Positions 1-5,389 of a DNA stretch of 6,529 nt are shown here, piece by piece. How positions within the stretch are numbered: the first letter of the stretch is position 1; each line of letters opens with the position of its first letter. The stretch is from the NCBI GenBank assembly GCA_017881145.1, contig JADGRG010000005.1, forward strand, positions 1-6,529, given 5' to 3'. The stretch comes from Sandaracinaceae bacterium. GTDB lineage: Bacteria; Myxococcota_A; Polyangia; Polyangiales; JAFGIB01. The notes beneath the pieces are model-generated. The model had not been told where the DNA came from. It saw only the letters and a list, made by a program, of their open reading frames with translations, and ran no database searches. Made by a program: the position numbers and the translations under genes.

Positions 1-591
1 CGCGGTGATGAGCACCGGCAACACAGGCACGCGAGCCCGCGACGCGAGATGGAAGGCGCCACCGCGAAACCGGTGCATGCCATGCGTGGGCGAACGAGTG
101 CCCTCCGGAAAGAGGAGCACGCGATGCCCTTCGGCGAGCCGCTCTGCGCCCGCGTCCAGCAAAGCGATGCCCTCAGTTCCGCCTCGCACGCCGCTGTCGA
201 TGTAGCCGCAGCAGCGAAAGAGCGGGCCCACCAGCGGGTTGCGAAACCACGAGCTATTCGCCACCACGCAGAGCTCGCCGAAGGCCGCTATCATCGCGGT
301 GACGTCGACCAAGGTCGGGTGATTGGTGACGAGCACCATCGGGCCATCGGGCAGAGGCTCACGCGGCGCCGCGGGGTCGAAGTCGACGAGCCCCCAAACG
401 CGCATGTAGTCGTGGAAGAACACGAAGCTGGCGCGCACGACTCGCTGACAGCGACGGCGACGTACCGGCCGGCTACCGGTTATCGACAATGCCGGCAGCA
501 CAAACCACGCAAGCAGCAGCGCGCCCAGCCCGAAGCCTGCAAACGCCGAGCTGGCAGCCACGACCCGCAGCCATTGCTTCTGGCTAACCAC
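1..591 (-). CDS. PlsC-family lysophospholipid-type acyltransferase (3' end outside window)
   Basis: Reading the minus strand from a GTG at 591 gives 197 residues, open at the window edge, so the C-terminus is missing. Residues about 12-35 form one hydrophobic N-terminal membrane anchor. The acyltransferase signatures follow in order: NHPTLVD (90-96, the HX4D catalytic motif with H91 and D96), a segment around 109-131 with NPLVGPLF resembling motif II, and FPEGTRS (161-167, motif III). These are the hallmarks of 1-acyl-glycerol-3-phosphate acyltransferases (PF01553), which move an acyl group from acyl-ACP or acyl-CoA to a lipid acceptor at the inner membrane. The start is well constrained: the frame has a TAG stop at 663-661 and no ATG, GTG or TTG between it and 591. 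The Shine-Dalgarno is poor. Position 112 is Asn in VANSSW, where many PlsC proteins have Lys. A role in pigment lipidation rather than phospholipid synthesis is inferred from its neighbours. Confidence 0.88.
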   Translation of the reverse strand, partial: MVSQKQWLRVVAASSAFAGFGLGALLLAWFVLPALSITGSRPVRRRRCQRVVRASFVFFHDYMRVWGLVDFDPAAPREPLPDGPMVLVTNHPTLVDVTAMIAAFGELCVVANSSWFRNPLVGPLFRCCGYIDSGVRGGTEGIALLDAGAERLAEGHRVLLFPEGTRSPTHGMHRFRGGAFHLASRARVPVLPVLITA

Positions 592-703
592 CCCAGTGCA
601 CCGAGTTGCTGATGTAGCAGAGAAGTCGACGCGTGCCCATGCCGTCGAGCGCGCGGGATGCTAGCGACTCACCAACCCGCTTGGCTTGGTCTGTCTCATC
701 CCC

Positions 704-721
704 GTGAGCACATGTGCGCAC
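704..721. promoter_or_regulatory. Imperfect palindrome, candidate operator
   Basis: The sequence GTGAGCACATGTGCGCAC is an inverted repeat with 8 of 9 base pairs matching and no spacer; its core GCACATGTGC is a perfect 10-base palindrome. It lies in the only intergenic region, 24 bases upstream of the candidate -35 at 746. That position would suit an activator, or a dimeric regulator serving both divergent genes. It does not match the CRP consensus, because the right half lacks TCACA at the proper distance. No regulator gene is visible, so the binding protein is unknown. G+C-rich DNA produces short palindromes by chance, hence low confidence. Confidence 0.3.
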
Positions 722-745
722 CAACCGCGCGTGCGGGGACTCCGA

Positions 746-774
746 TTGCGGGCCGGACCCCCGTGTGCTATCCG
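746..774 (+). promoter_or_regulatory. Possible sigma70-type promoter of the biosynthetic operon
   Basis: TTGCGG (746-751) is followed after 17 bases by TATCCG (769-774). The TG at 766-767 sits one base before the hexamer, as in an extended -10 element. Transcription would begin near 781 and leave a leader of about 34 bases before the ATG at 815, which contains the ribosome binding site. Both hexamers are weak matches, so this is a candidate chosen on spacing and position. Confidence 0.28.
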
Positions 775-804
775 GCGCGGTTACGAGCCAGAATGGGGCT
801 TCTG

Positions 805-809
805 GGGGA
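805..809 (+). promoter_or_regulatory. Ribosome binding site fixing the ACP 1 start
   Basis: GGGGA within a run of five G ends 5 bases before the ATG at 815. It supports this start over the in-frame ATG at 686, whose extra 43 residues do not resemble an acyl carrier protein. Confidence 0.6.
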
Positions 810-814
810 CATAC

Positions 815-1084
815 ATGCTGTCGTCATTGGAACAGGACATCAAGCAGCTGATCGTCGACGCCCTGATGCTCGAAGACGTCAGGCCACAGGACATCGACTC
901 CGAGGCACCGCTCTTCGTCGAAGGCCTCGGGCTCGACTCCATCGATGCCCTAGAGCTCGCCATGGCCATCGAGCGGCGGTACCATCTAACCTTCCGCGCC
1001 GACGACGCGCAGAACCGCAAGACCTTTTCGTCCGTGAAGAGCCTGGCCGACTACGTACGCACGAGTATTGGGGCCACGCAATGA
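815..1084 (+). CDS. Acyl carrier protein 1 (aryl-polyene type)
   Basis: A small acidic protein of 89 residues, the usual size for a free-standing ACP. The phosphopantetheine site is GLGLDSIDAL with the attachment Ser at residue 42, preceded by a helix I region (about 4-20) and followed by the helix II stretch DALELAMAIE and a C-terminal helix (SSVKSLADYV). It should be cytoplasmic and, once modified by a phosphopantetheinyl transferase, carry the growing chain as a thioester. Aryl-polyene clusters typically encode two adjacent ACPs, matching the next gene. It is the first gene of the operon and overlaps ACP 2 by ATGA. The frame extends upstream to 686, but the ATG at 815 has the good ribosome binding site and begins exactly where ACP-like sequence begins. 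It probably corresponds to one of the ACPs called ApeE/ApeF in described clusters; which one cannot be told by eye. Confidence 0.93.
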   Translation: MLSSLEQDIKQLIVDALMLEDVRPQDIDSEAPLFVEGLGLDSIDALELAMAIERRYHLTFRADDAQNRKTFSSVKSLADYVRTSIGATQ

Positions 1085-1359
1085 CTCACGAAGAGGTCTT
1101 CCTGGGCTTGCAGCGCGTGATGGTGGAGCTCTTCGAATTGCCGCCTGATGCGATCCGCTTGGAGGCACACCTAGTCGACGACCTCGACCTCGACAGCATC
1201 GACGCCATTGACATGGCAGTGCGCCTGCAGGAGATGACGGGCCGTCGTCTTGCCGAAGAGGAGTTACGCAGCGTGCGCACAGTCGCAGACGTGGTGGACT
1301 TCGTGTATCGCCATCTGCAGGAGGCTCCTGCCGACTTCGATCCACCACGCGTATCCTGA
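1081..1359 (+). CDS. Acyl carrier protein 2 (aryl-polyene type)
   Basis: A second ACP of 92 residues. Its phosphopantetheine site is DLDLDSIDAI with the attachment Ser at residue 39, and the helix II sequence DAIDMAVRLQ follows. The first half (VFLGLQRVMVELFELPPDAI) has the normal helix I and loop pattern, and VRTVADVVDFVYRHL fits helix IV. The start codon lies within the ATGA overlap with ACP 1, so translation of the two is probably coupled. The two ACPs share only general family features, which suggests distinct roles, for instance one for the loaded starter or elongating chain and one for another step; that division is inference. The C-terminus carries a short extra tail (EAPADFDPPRVS). 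A 19-base gap separates it from the membrane protein gene. Confidence 0.93.
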   Translation: MTHEEVFLGLQRVMVELFELPPDAIRLEAHLVDDLDLDSIDAIDMAVRLQEMTGRRLAEEELRSVRTVADVVDFVYRHLQEAPADFDPPRVS

Positions 1360-1378
1360 TGAGCCGGGGGTGGTCACC

Positions 1379-2002
1379 ATGCGCGTGACGCTCGCGATCT
1401 TGGGCACAGTGTTTGCGCTAGCCTATCCGGCCGCCGTCTACTTCGGGCTCACCCATTTCGGCACGCGTCAGCTGACACTGGTCCTGGCAGCGCTAGTAAT
1501 CACGGGCGCAGTGCTGAAGCTACCGGGCGCCGGCCGGAAGCACGCGCTCGCGGCGCTACAGGGCCCGGCGTTGCTGCTGCCGCTCTTCGGCTTGTCGTTC
1601 GCGCTGAACGACGCTCGGTTCCTCTTCGCGATGCCGGTGCTCGTCAGCCTAGTGCTCCTGGGAAGCTTCGCAGCCTCCCTTCGCGCCCAGATGCCGATCG
1701 TGGAGCGCTTCGCGCGTATGCAAGTCAGCGACCTCAGCGCCGACGAAATATACTACTGTCGCAGTGTGACTGTGGTGTGGTGCGTGTTCTTCTGCTGCAA
1801 CGCCACCATCGCGACGCTCTTGGCGTGGCTTGCACCCCTTAGCTGGTGGGCGGCATACACAGGCATCGTCGCCTACGTGCTCATGGGCCTGCTCGGCGCA
1901 ACCGAGTATGTGTTGCGCAAGTCGCGCTTCGGCCGCTTTGGTGCTGGTCCGGTGGACCGCCTGCTGCGCACACTCTTGGGGCGCGGCGGGGTGACTCCAT
2001 GA
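1379..2002 (+). CDS. COG4648-like integral membrane protein of aryl-polyene clusters
   Basis: A 207-residue hydrophobic protein with about six predicted membrane segments: 3-24, 31-48, 56-76, 80-99, 128-151 and 156-178. A charged loop sits between the fourth and fifth (105-128), with the sequence PIVERFARMQVSDLS followed by DEIYYCR. The C-terminus (179-207) is basic and probably cytoplasmic. Its position between the ACPs and the ligase, and the ERxARMQ...YCRxVT pattern, match the uncharacterised membrane proteins (COG4648) found in many aryl-polyene clusters. The biochemical role of that family is not settled; some database entries call it a ketosynthase, but it has no thiolase-fold features. 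Inference: it may bring the soluble ACP-bound polyene to the membrane. The ATG at 1379 follows a GGGGG run (1366-1370) at 8 bases; an in-frame GTG at 1370 is possible but less well placed. It overlaps the next gene by ATGA. Confidence 0.8.
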   Translation: MRVTLAILGTVFALAYPAAVYFGLTHFGTRQLTLVLAALVITGAVLKLPGAGRKHALAALQGPALLLPLFGLSFALNDARFLFAMPVLVSLVLLGSFAASLRAQMPIVERFARMQVSDLSADEIYYCRSVTVVWCVFFCCNATIATLLAWLAPLSWWAAYTGIVAYVLMGLLGATEYVLRKSRFGRFGAGPVDRLLRTLLGRGGVTP

Positions 2003-3717
2003 GCCCAACGGCCTACGCGGTGCACGCCTTTCGGAACTTGCACGACGTCGTTGCGGTGGGCAGCGAGGGCGCCGAGACGCTTGCCGACCTGCAAGCTGAC
2101 GTCACGTGCTTGGCCGCGCAGCTCCGGCCACAGAGTGACGTGCTGGTGATCTGTAGCGATCGCTATCGCTTCGCGGTGGCCCTGCTCGCGTGTTTCCGCC
2201 AAGGCTGCACCGCAGTGCTCGCGCACACGCTGAAGGGCGCTGCGCTTGCCGAACTCATGAGTGCCCGCGGCATAGCGCTGTGCCTGCACGACGGTGATGG
2301 CGACGCCGATAGCCTCGACGTTCGCGCCGCGCTCCACCGATCCGCAGCGGCGCCCCGTGAGGTAATTCCCGCCCTGCCCGCAGAGCTGCGGCTGGTCACG
2401 CTCAGCACGTCCGGCAGCACCGGCACCCCCGTGTTTCTCGACAAAAGCGCGCGCCAGTTGCTGGGGGAAGCGTGCACGCTTGCCCGGCTCTTCGACGCAG
2501 GCGACACGCGCTGCGTGATTTCGACCGTGCCGCCGCGCCACATCTACGGTCTGCTCTTCGGTCTGCTCTGGCCATGGCAGATGGGGCTTGCGTTTGTGCG
2601 TGACACGCCGCTGCTCCCGGGTTCCATCCTGGAAACAGCGCGCCGCTTCGGCGCCGATACGCTGGTCGCAGTCCCACCGCATCTGGCAGCGCTCGCCAGC
2701 GCGCCGGAGTTCGACGCGTCGGCGGTCAGGCGCGTGTTCTCGTCGGGTGCCCCGCTGCCGAGCGATTGCTCCCGGGCACTGACCGAGCGCTACGGCTGGA
2801 GCGTGACCGAGATACTCGGCTCGACAGAGACCGGCGGCTTTGCCTCTCGGCGCGCCCCCGACGCACGCTTCACTCCATTTCCCGGCGCAGAGCTGAGCAT
2901 CGATCCCACCGGCACGCTGTGCCTGCGCTCACCGTTCCTGCCGAGTGACACTCCGCTCGTCACCCGCGATCGCGTCGACTTGTTTGCCGACGGTTCCTTC
3001 ACCCACCACGGCCGCAGCGACGATATCGTGAAGGTCGGCGGCACCCGGGTTTCGCTCGCGGCCATCGAACGCTGCGCGCGGGCTCTGCCGGGTGTGCGCG
3101 ACGCCGCTGGACTCAGTGTGGACGTGGGCGGCGCACGCGGCATCGAAGTCTGGCTGGTGATCGCAGGCGATGGCTGGGACGCCGCGAGCATGCGCCAGGC
3201 GCTGTCATCCTCGCTCGACCTGCTCGCGCTGCCGCGCCGCTACCGCTTCGTGGAACAGTTGCCGTGCGACGCCGCCGGCAAGTTGCCGAGAGCCACGCTG
3301 CAGGCGCTCTTCTCGGTCCCGCCGTCGTCGGCTGCGGCCCAGGCGCGTCGCGACTTCGACATTGAGGCGGCTACACCGCACACCACCCCCAACGGCACGC
3401 GCCTGCTCGTGGACATCCATGTGCCGGCCGATCTCATCTATTTCCAGGGTCATTTCGATGGCGACCCGATCTTGCCGGGGGTCGTGCAATTGCAGGTGCT
3501 CGTGGCGGGGCAGGCCCAGAGGGCGTGGCCTGACCTTGGTGCGCCACGTGAGGCGCGGCGCCTGAAATTCACGCGACCGATCCGGCCCGACGACTTGCTG
3601 CGAGTCTCGCTCACACGCGGCACGGATTCGCCCCGCGTCGACTTTGAGATCACCGCAAGCGGCGAAGCGTGTGCTTGCGGTACGCTCGTATTCGCCACGA
3701 AGGGCGATGCATCATGA
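1999..3717 (+). CDS. AMP-forming aryl/acyl-ACP ligase fused to a hot-dog dehydratase
   Basis: A 572-residue, two-domain protein. Residues 1 to about 445 form an ANL-superfamily adenylating enzyme. It has the ATP-binding loop STSGSTGTP (136-144), the A5 motif GSTETGG (274-280), a TGD-like Asp in VTRD (D324), the hinge region GRSDDIVKVGG (338-348) and the catalytic Lys of the small lobe in DAAGKLPR (K428). It should activate an aryl or acyl acid as its adenylate and load it onto an ACP. Residues about 460-572 resemble FabA/FabZ-type dehydratases, with YFQGHFDGDPILPGV (481-495) and candidate catalytic H485; this part would dehydrate 3-hydroxyacyl-ACP to the enoyl form. The two activities correspond to ApeH and ApeI, recalled as separate proteins in described enterobacterial-type clusters. 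The frame is continuous across the join without a stop. The start is the ATGA overlap with the membrane protein gene, after GGGG at 1988-1991. Aryl-acid specificity is inferred from context. Confidence 0.9.
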   Translation: MSPTAYAVHAFRNLHDVVAVGSEGAETLADLQADVTCLAAQLRPQSDVLVICSDRYRFAVALLACFRQGCTAVLAHTLKGAALAELMSARGIALCLHDGDGDADSLDVRAALHRSAAAPREVIPALPAELRLVTLSTSGSTGTPVFLDKSARQLLGEACTLARLFDAGDTRCVISTVPPRHIYGLLFGLLWPWQMGLAFVRDTPLLPGSILETARRFGADTLVAVPPHLAALASAPEFDASAVRRVFSSGAPLPSDCSRALTERYGWSVTEILGSTETGGFASRRAPDARFTPFPGAELSIDPTGTLCLRSPFLPSDTPLVTRDRVDLFADGSFTHHGRSDDIVKVGGTRVSLAAIERCARALPGVRDAAGLSVDVGGARGIEVWLVIAGDGWDAASMRQALSSSLDLLALPRRYRFVEQLPCDAAGKLPRATLQALFSVPPSSAAAQARRDFDIEAATPHTTPNGTRLLVDIHVPADLIYFQGHFDGDPILPGVVQLQVLVAGQAQRAWPDLGAPREARRLKFTRPIRPDDLLRVSLTRGTDSPRVDFEITASGEACACGTLVFATKGDAS

Positions 3718-4478
3718 GCGCGTTCCGACCGTGCGTGGTGATCCCCACATACGACAACCCAGACACCATCGCGACTGTTGTGAGCGCGGTGCGTGCCCAC
3801 GTCGCTGAAGTGATCGTGGTTGACGACGGCTCTCACGAGCCGGCCGCGAGCCGCATCGCTGCGCTGGCTGCCAGTGGCCTCGCGCACGTCGTGCGCCGCT
3901 CACACAACGGCGGCAAGGGAGCTGCCGTGAAGTCCGGCTTGGCAGAGGCGCAGGCGCTTGGGTTCACGCATGCCCTGCAGATCGATGCCGATGGTCAGCA
4001 CGAACTGGCCGACGTTCCACGCTTCCTGGCTGCGGCCCGCGAGCAACCGCTCGGACTGGTGCTCGGGCAACCCGTGTTCGATGCCACCGTCCCCAAGGCC
4101 CGCCTCTACGGCCGGCGCATTTCGGTGTTCTGGGCGCGCGTGGAGACTTTCGGCGATGTGGTCGGCGATCCGCTCTGTGGTTTTCGCGTCTATCCGGTGA
4201 CCGCCGCGCTTGCCGCACGCGCGACCGGCGACCGCATGGACTTCGATCCGGAGATCGCCGTGCGCATGGCATGGATGGGCGTGCCTATCCTGCGAGTCCC
4301 CACGCGTGTGCGCTACCTGCCGGCAGAGCACGGAGGCGTGTCACATTTCCAGGGCGTGCGTGACAATCTGCGGATCTCATGGGTGCATACGCGGCTGGTG
4401 ATCGAAGCCTGCATCCGCCTCGTGTTCGGTCGCCTCGCCTTGCTGCCAAAAACCCGCGGCGATGGAGCCGAACCATGA
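3714..4478 (+). CDS. Family 2 glycosyltransferase
   Basis: A 254-residue GT-A fold enzyme with the family 2 signatures in order: VVIPTYDNP (8-16), VVDDGS (35-40) for nucleotide binding, NGGKGAAVKSG (65-75) as in dolichol-phosphate mannosyltransferase-like members, DADGQH (91-96) carrying the DXD metal-binding motif, and GDPLCGFRVYP further along. It should transfer a sugar from a nucleotide- or lipid-linked donor at the cytoplasmic face of the inner membrane. It has no long membrane domain, only a moderately hydrophobic C-terminal helix ending in RLVFGRLALLP, so membrane association would be peripheral. Glycosyltransferases are regular members of aryl-polyene and xanthomonadin clusters, and the acyltransferase gene follows by an ATGA overlap, so the pair probably builds the lipid anchor. 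As I recall, the two domains are fused in some relatives; here a clear stop, new ATG and ribosome binding site separate them. Sugar and acceptor cannot be read from sequence. Confidence 0.92.
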   Translation: MSAFRPCVVIPTYDNPDTIATVVSAVRAHVAEVIVVDDGSHEPAASRIAALAASGLAHVVRRSHNGGKGAAVKSGLAEAQALGFTHALQIDADGQHELADVPRFLAAAREQPLGLVLGQPVFDATVPKARLYGRRISVFWARVETFGDVVGDPLCGFRVYPVTAALAARATGDRMDFDPEIAVRMAWMGVPILRVPTRVRYLPAEHGGVSHFQGVRDNLRISWVHTRLVIEACIRLVFGRLALLPKTRGDGAEP

Positions 4479-5389
4479 GCGCGAAGCTGGGAAAAAGCCC
4501 GGAGCGCTGGCTACAGACCAGCGAGGTCGGCAGCATGGCCGGCCTGCGTTTCTTGGTGTTGGTGGCCACCGCATTCGGCCGCGCGCCGCTACACCTCATC
4601 CTGCGTGCGATCGTCTTCCACTACGCGCTTTTTGCGCGCGAAGCGATGCGGGCTTGTCGCGACTACCGCGTGCGCATGGGCCTGCCGCACGGATTCTGGG
4701 CGTGTTACAGGCAGATGCTGCGTTTCGCGCAATGCGCTGCGGATCGCTGGTTCTTCGTTCGCGGGCGCACCGACCTGGTGGAGATCCACACCCACGGCAA
4801 CGATTACCTGGTCGCCGCAAAGCAGAGTGGCCGCGGCGCAGTGCTGCTCGGCGCGCATCTGGGCAGCTTCGAAGCCCTACATGCCGCGGGGCAGCGCGAA
4901 GGCCTCGTGATCAACGTCGTTGGCTACTTCCGCAACGCGGCTCGCATCAACCAGTTGCTCGCGAGCTTCGGCAGCGGCGTGCAGACGCGCTTGCTCGAGA
5001 TCGAGCCCGGCGACATCACCTTCATGTTGCGCTTGCGCGAATGCATCGAGCGGGGCGAATTCGTGGCGTTGCTCGCCGATCGCACAGTTGCCGGCGCTTC
5101 GGAGAGTGTGGACTTCCTGGGTGCGCCCGCACGCTTTCCGACCGGAGCCTACGTGCTCGCCGCGGCACTCCGCTGCCCCGTCTACGTCACCTTCGGCCTC
5201 TTTCACGCGCCGCGCCGCTACGACCTATACTGCGAGCCCTTCGCCGATCCGCTGATCGTGCCACGTTCCGACCGCCCCCGTGCTCTGCGCGAGCATGCAC
5301 AACGCTTCGCCGACCTGCTGGGCAAATACTGTCGGCTTGCTCCCGACAACTGGTTCAACTTCTATGACTTCTGGAGCCCTGATGTCTGA
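4475..5389 (+). CDS. LpxL/HtrB-like lysophospholipid acyltransferase
   Basis: A 304-residue protein of the lipid A late-acyltransferase group (PF03279), close to the usual length of about 300. An N-terminal hydrophobic stretch (about 22-50) should anchor it in the inner membrane. The catalytic HX4E motif is GAHLGSFE (126-133, with H128 and E133), and LLADRTV further on corresponds to the second conserved block. The C-terminus ends in the aromatic sequence NWFNFYDFW, common in this family. It should move an acyl group from acyl-ACP to a glycolipid acceptor; in this setting the acyl group may be the polyene and the acceptor the product of the preceding glycosyltransferase, which is inference. 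GGAG at 4464-4467 lies 7 bases before the ATG, supporting this start inside the ATGA overlap. It is unrelated in motif detail to the PlsC-type acyltransferase on the other strand, so the locus has two distinct acyltransferases. Confidence 0.9.
   Translation: MSAKLGKSPERWLQTSEVGSMAGLRFLVLVATAFGRAPLHLILRAIVFHYALFAREAMRACRDYRVRMGLPHGFWACYRQMLRFAQCAADRWFFVRGRTDLVEIHTHGNDYLVAAKQSGRGAVLLGAHLGSFEALHAAGQREGLVINVVGYFRNAARINQLLASFGSGVQTRLLEIEPGDITFMLRLRECIERGEFVALLADRTVAGASESVDFLGAPARFPTGAYVLAAALRCPVYVTFGLFHAPRRYDLYCEPFADPLIVPRSDRPRALREHAQRFADLLGKYCRLAPDNWFNFYDFWSPDV

Larger units (their letters stand above)
592..814. other. Divergent intergenic region, no gene seen
   Basis: This 223-base stretch separates the minus-strand acyltransferase from the first ACP gene. 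Open frames crossing it are only upstream extensions of the ACP frames; their translations are rich in Arg, Pro and Cys and resemble no protein I know. It should hold the promoters for both directions. It contains an 18-base imperfect palindrome (704-721), a weak sigma70-like promoter candidate (746-774) and a ribosome binding site (805-809). I could not identify a convincing minus-strand promoter. Confidence 0.7.

Noticed and set aside
49..612. Long plus-strand open frame (187 codons) opposite the acyltransferase
   Set aside because: It is antisense to a frame with clear PlsC motifs (NHPTLVD, FPEGTRS). Its translation is low-complexity, rich in His, Arg and Ala, without recognisable motifs.
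671..690. Short inverted repeat ACCAA...TTGGT in the intergenic region
   Set aside because: Only five base pairs with a 10-base loop and no T-run, so there is no support for a terminator or structured RNA.
686..814. N-terminal extension of ACP 1 from the ATG at 686
   Set aside because: The added 43 residues (many Cys, Pro, Arg) do not fit an ACP, while the ATG at 815 has a good ribosome binding site.
658..1080. N-terminal extension of ACP 2 from the ATG at 658
   Set aside because: It would overlap all of ACP 1 in another frame; the ATGA start at 1081 gives a normal ACP length.
1846..1998. N-terminal extension of the ligase from the ATG at 1846
   Set aside because: It runs through the membrane protein gene in a different frame and adds Arg-rich sequence; the ATG at 1999 has a ribosome binding site and an ATGA overlap like its neighbours.
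1873..2682. Long minus-strand open frame (269 codons) opposite the ligase gene
   Set aside because: Typical antisense shadow in G+C-rich coding DNA; the plus strand encodes the ligase motifs throughout, and the minus-strand product has no known pattern.
4462..5367. Plus-strand open frame (301 codons) overlapping the LpxL-like gene
   Set aside because: Its translation is Arg/Ala/Pro-rich without motifs, whereas the frame from 4475 carries GAHLGSFE and the other acyltransferase features.
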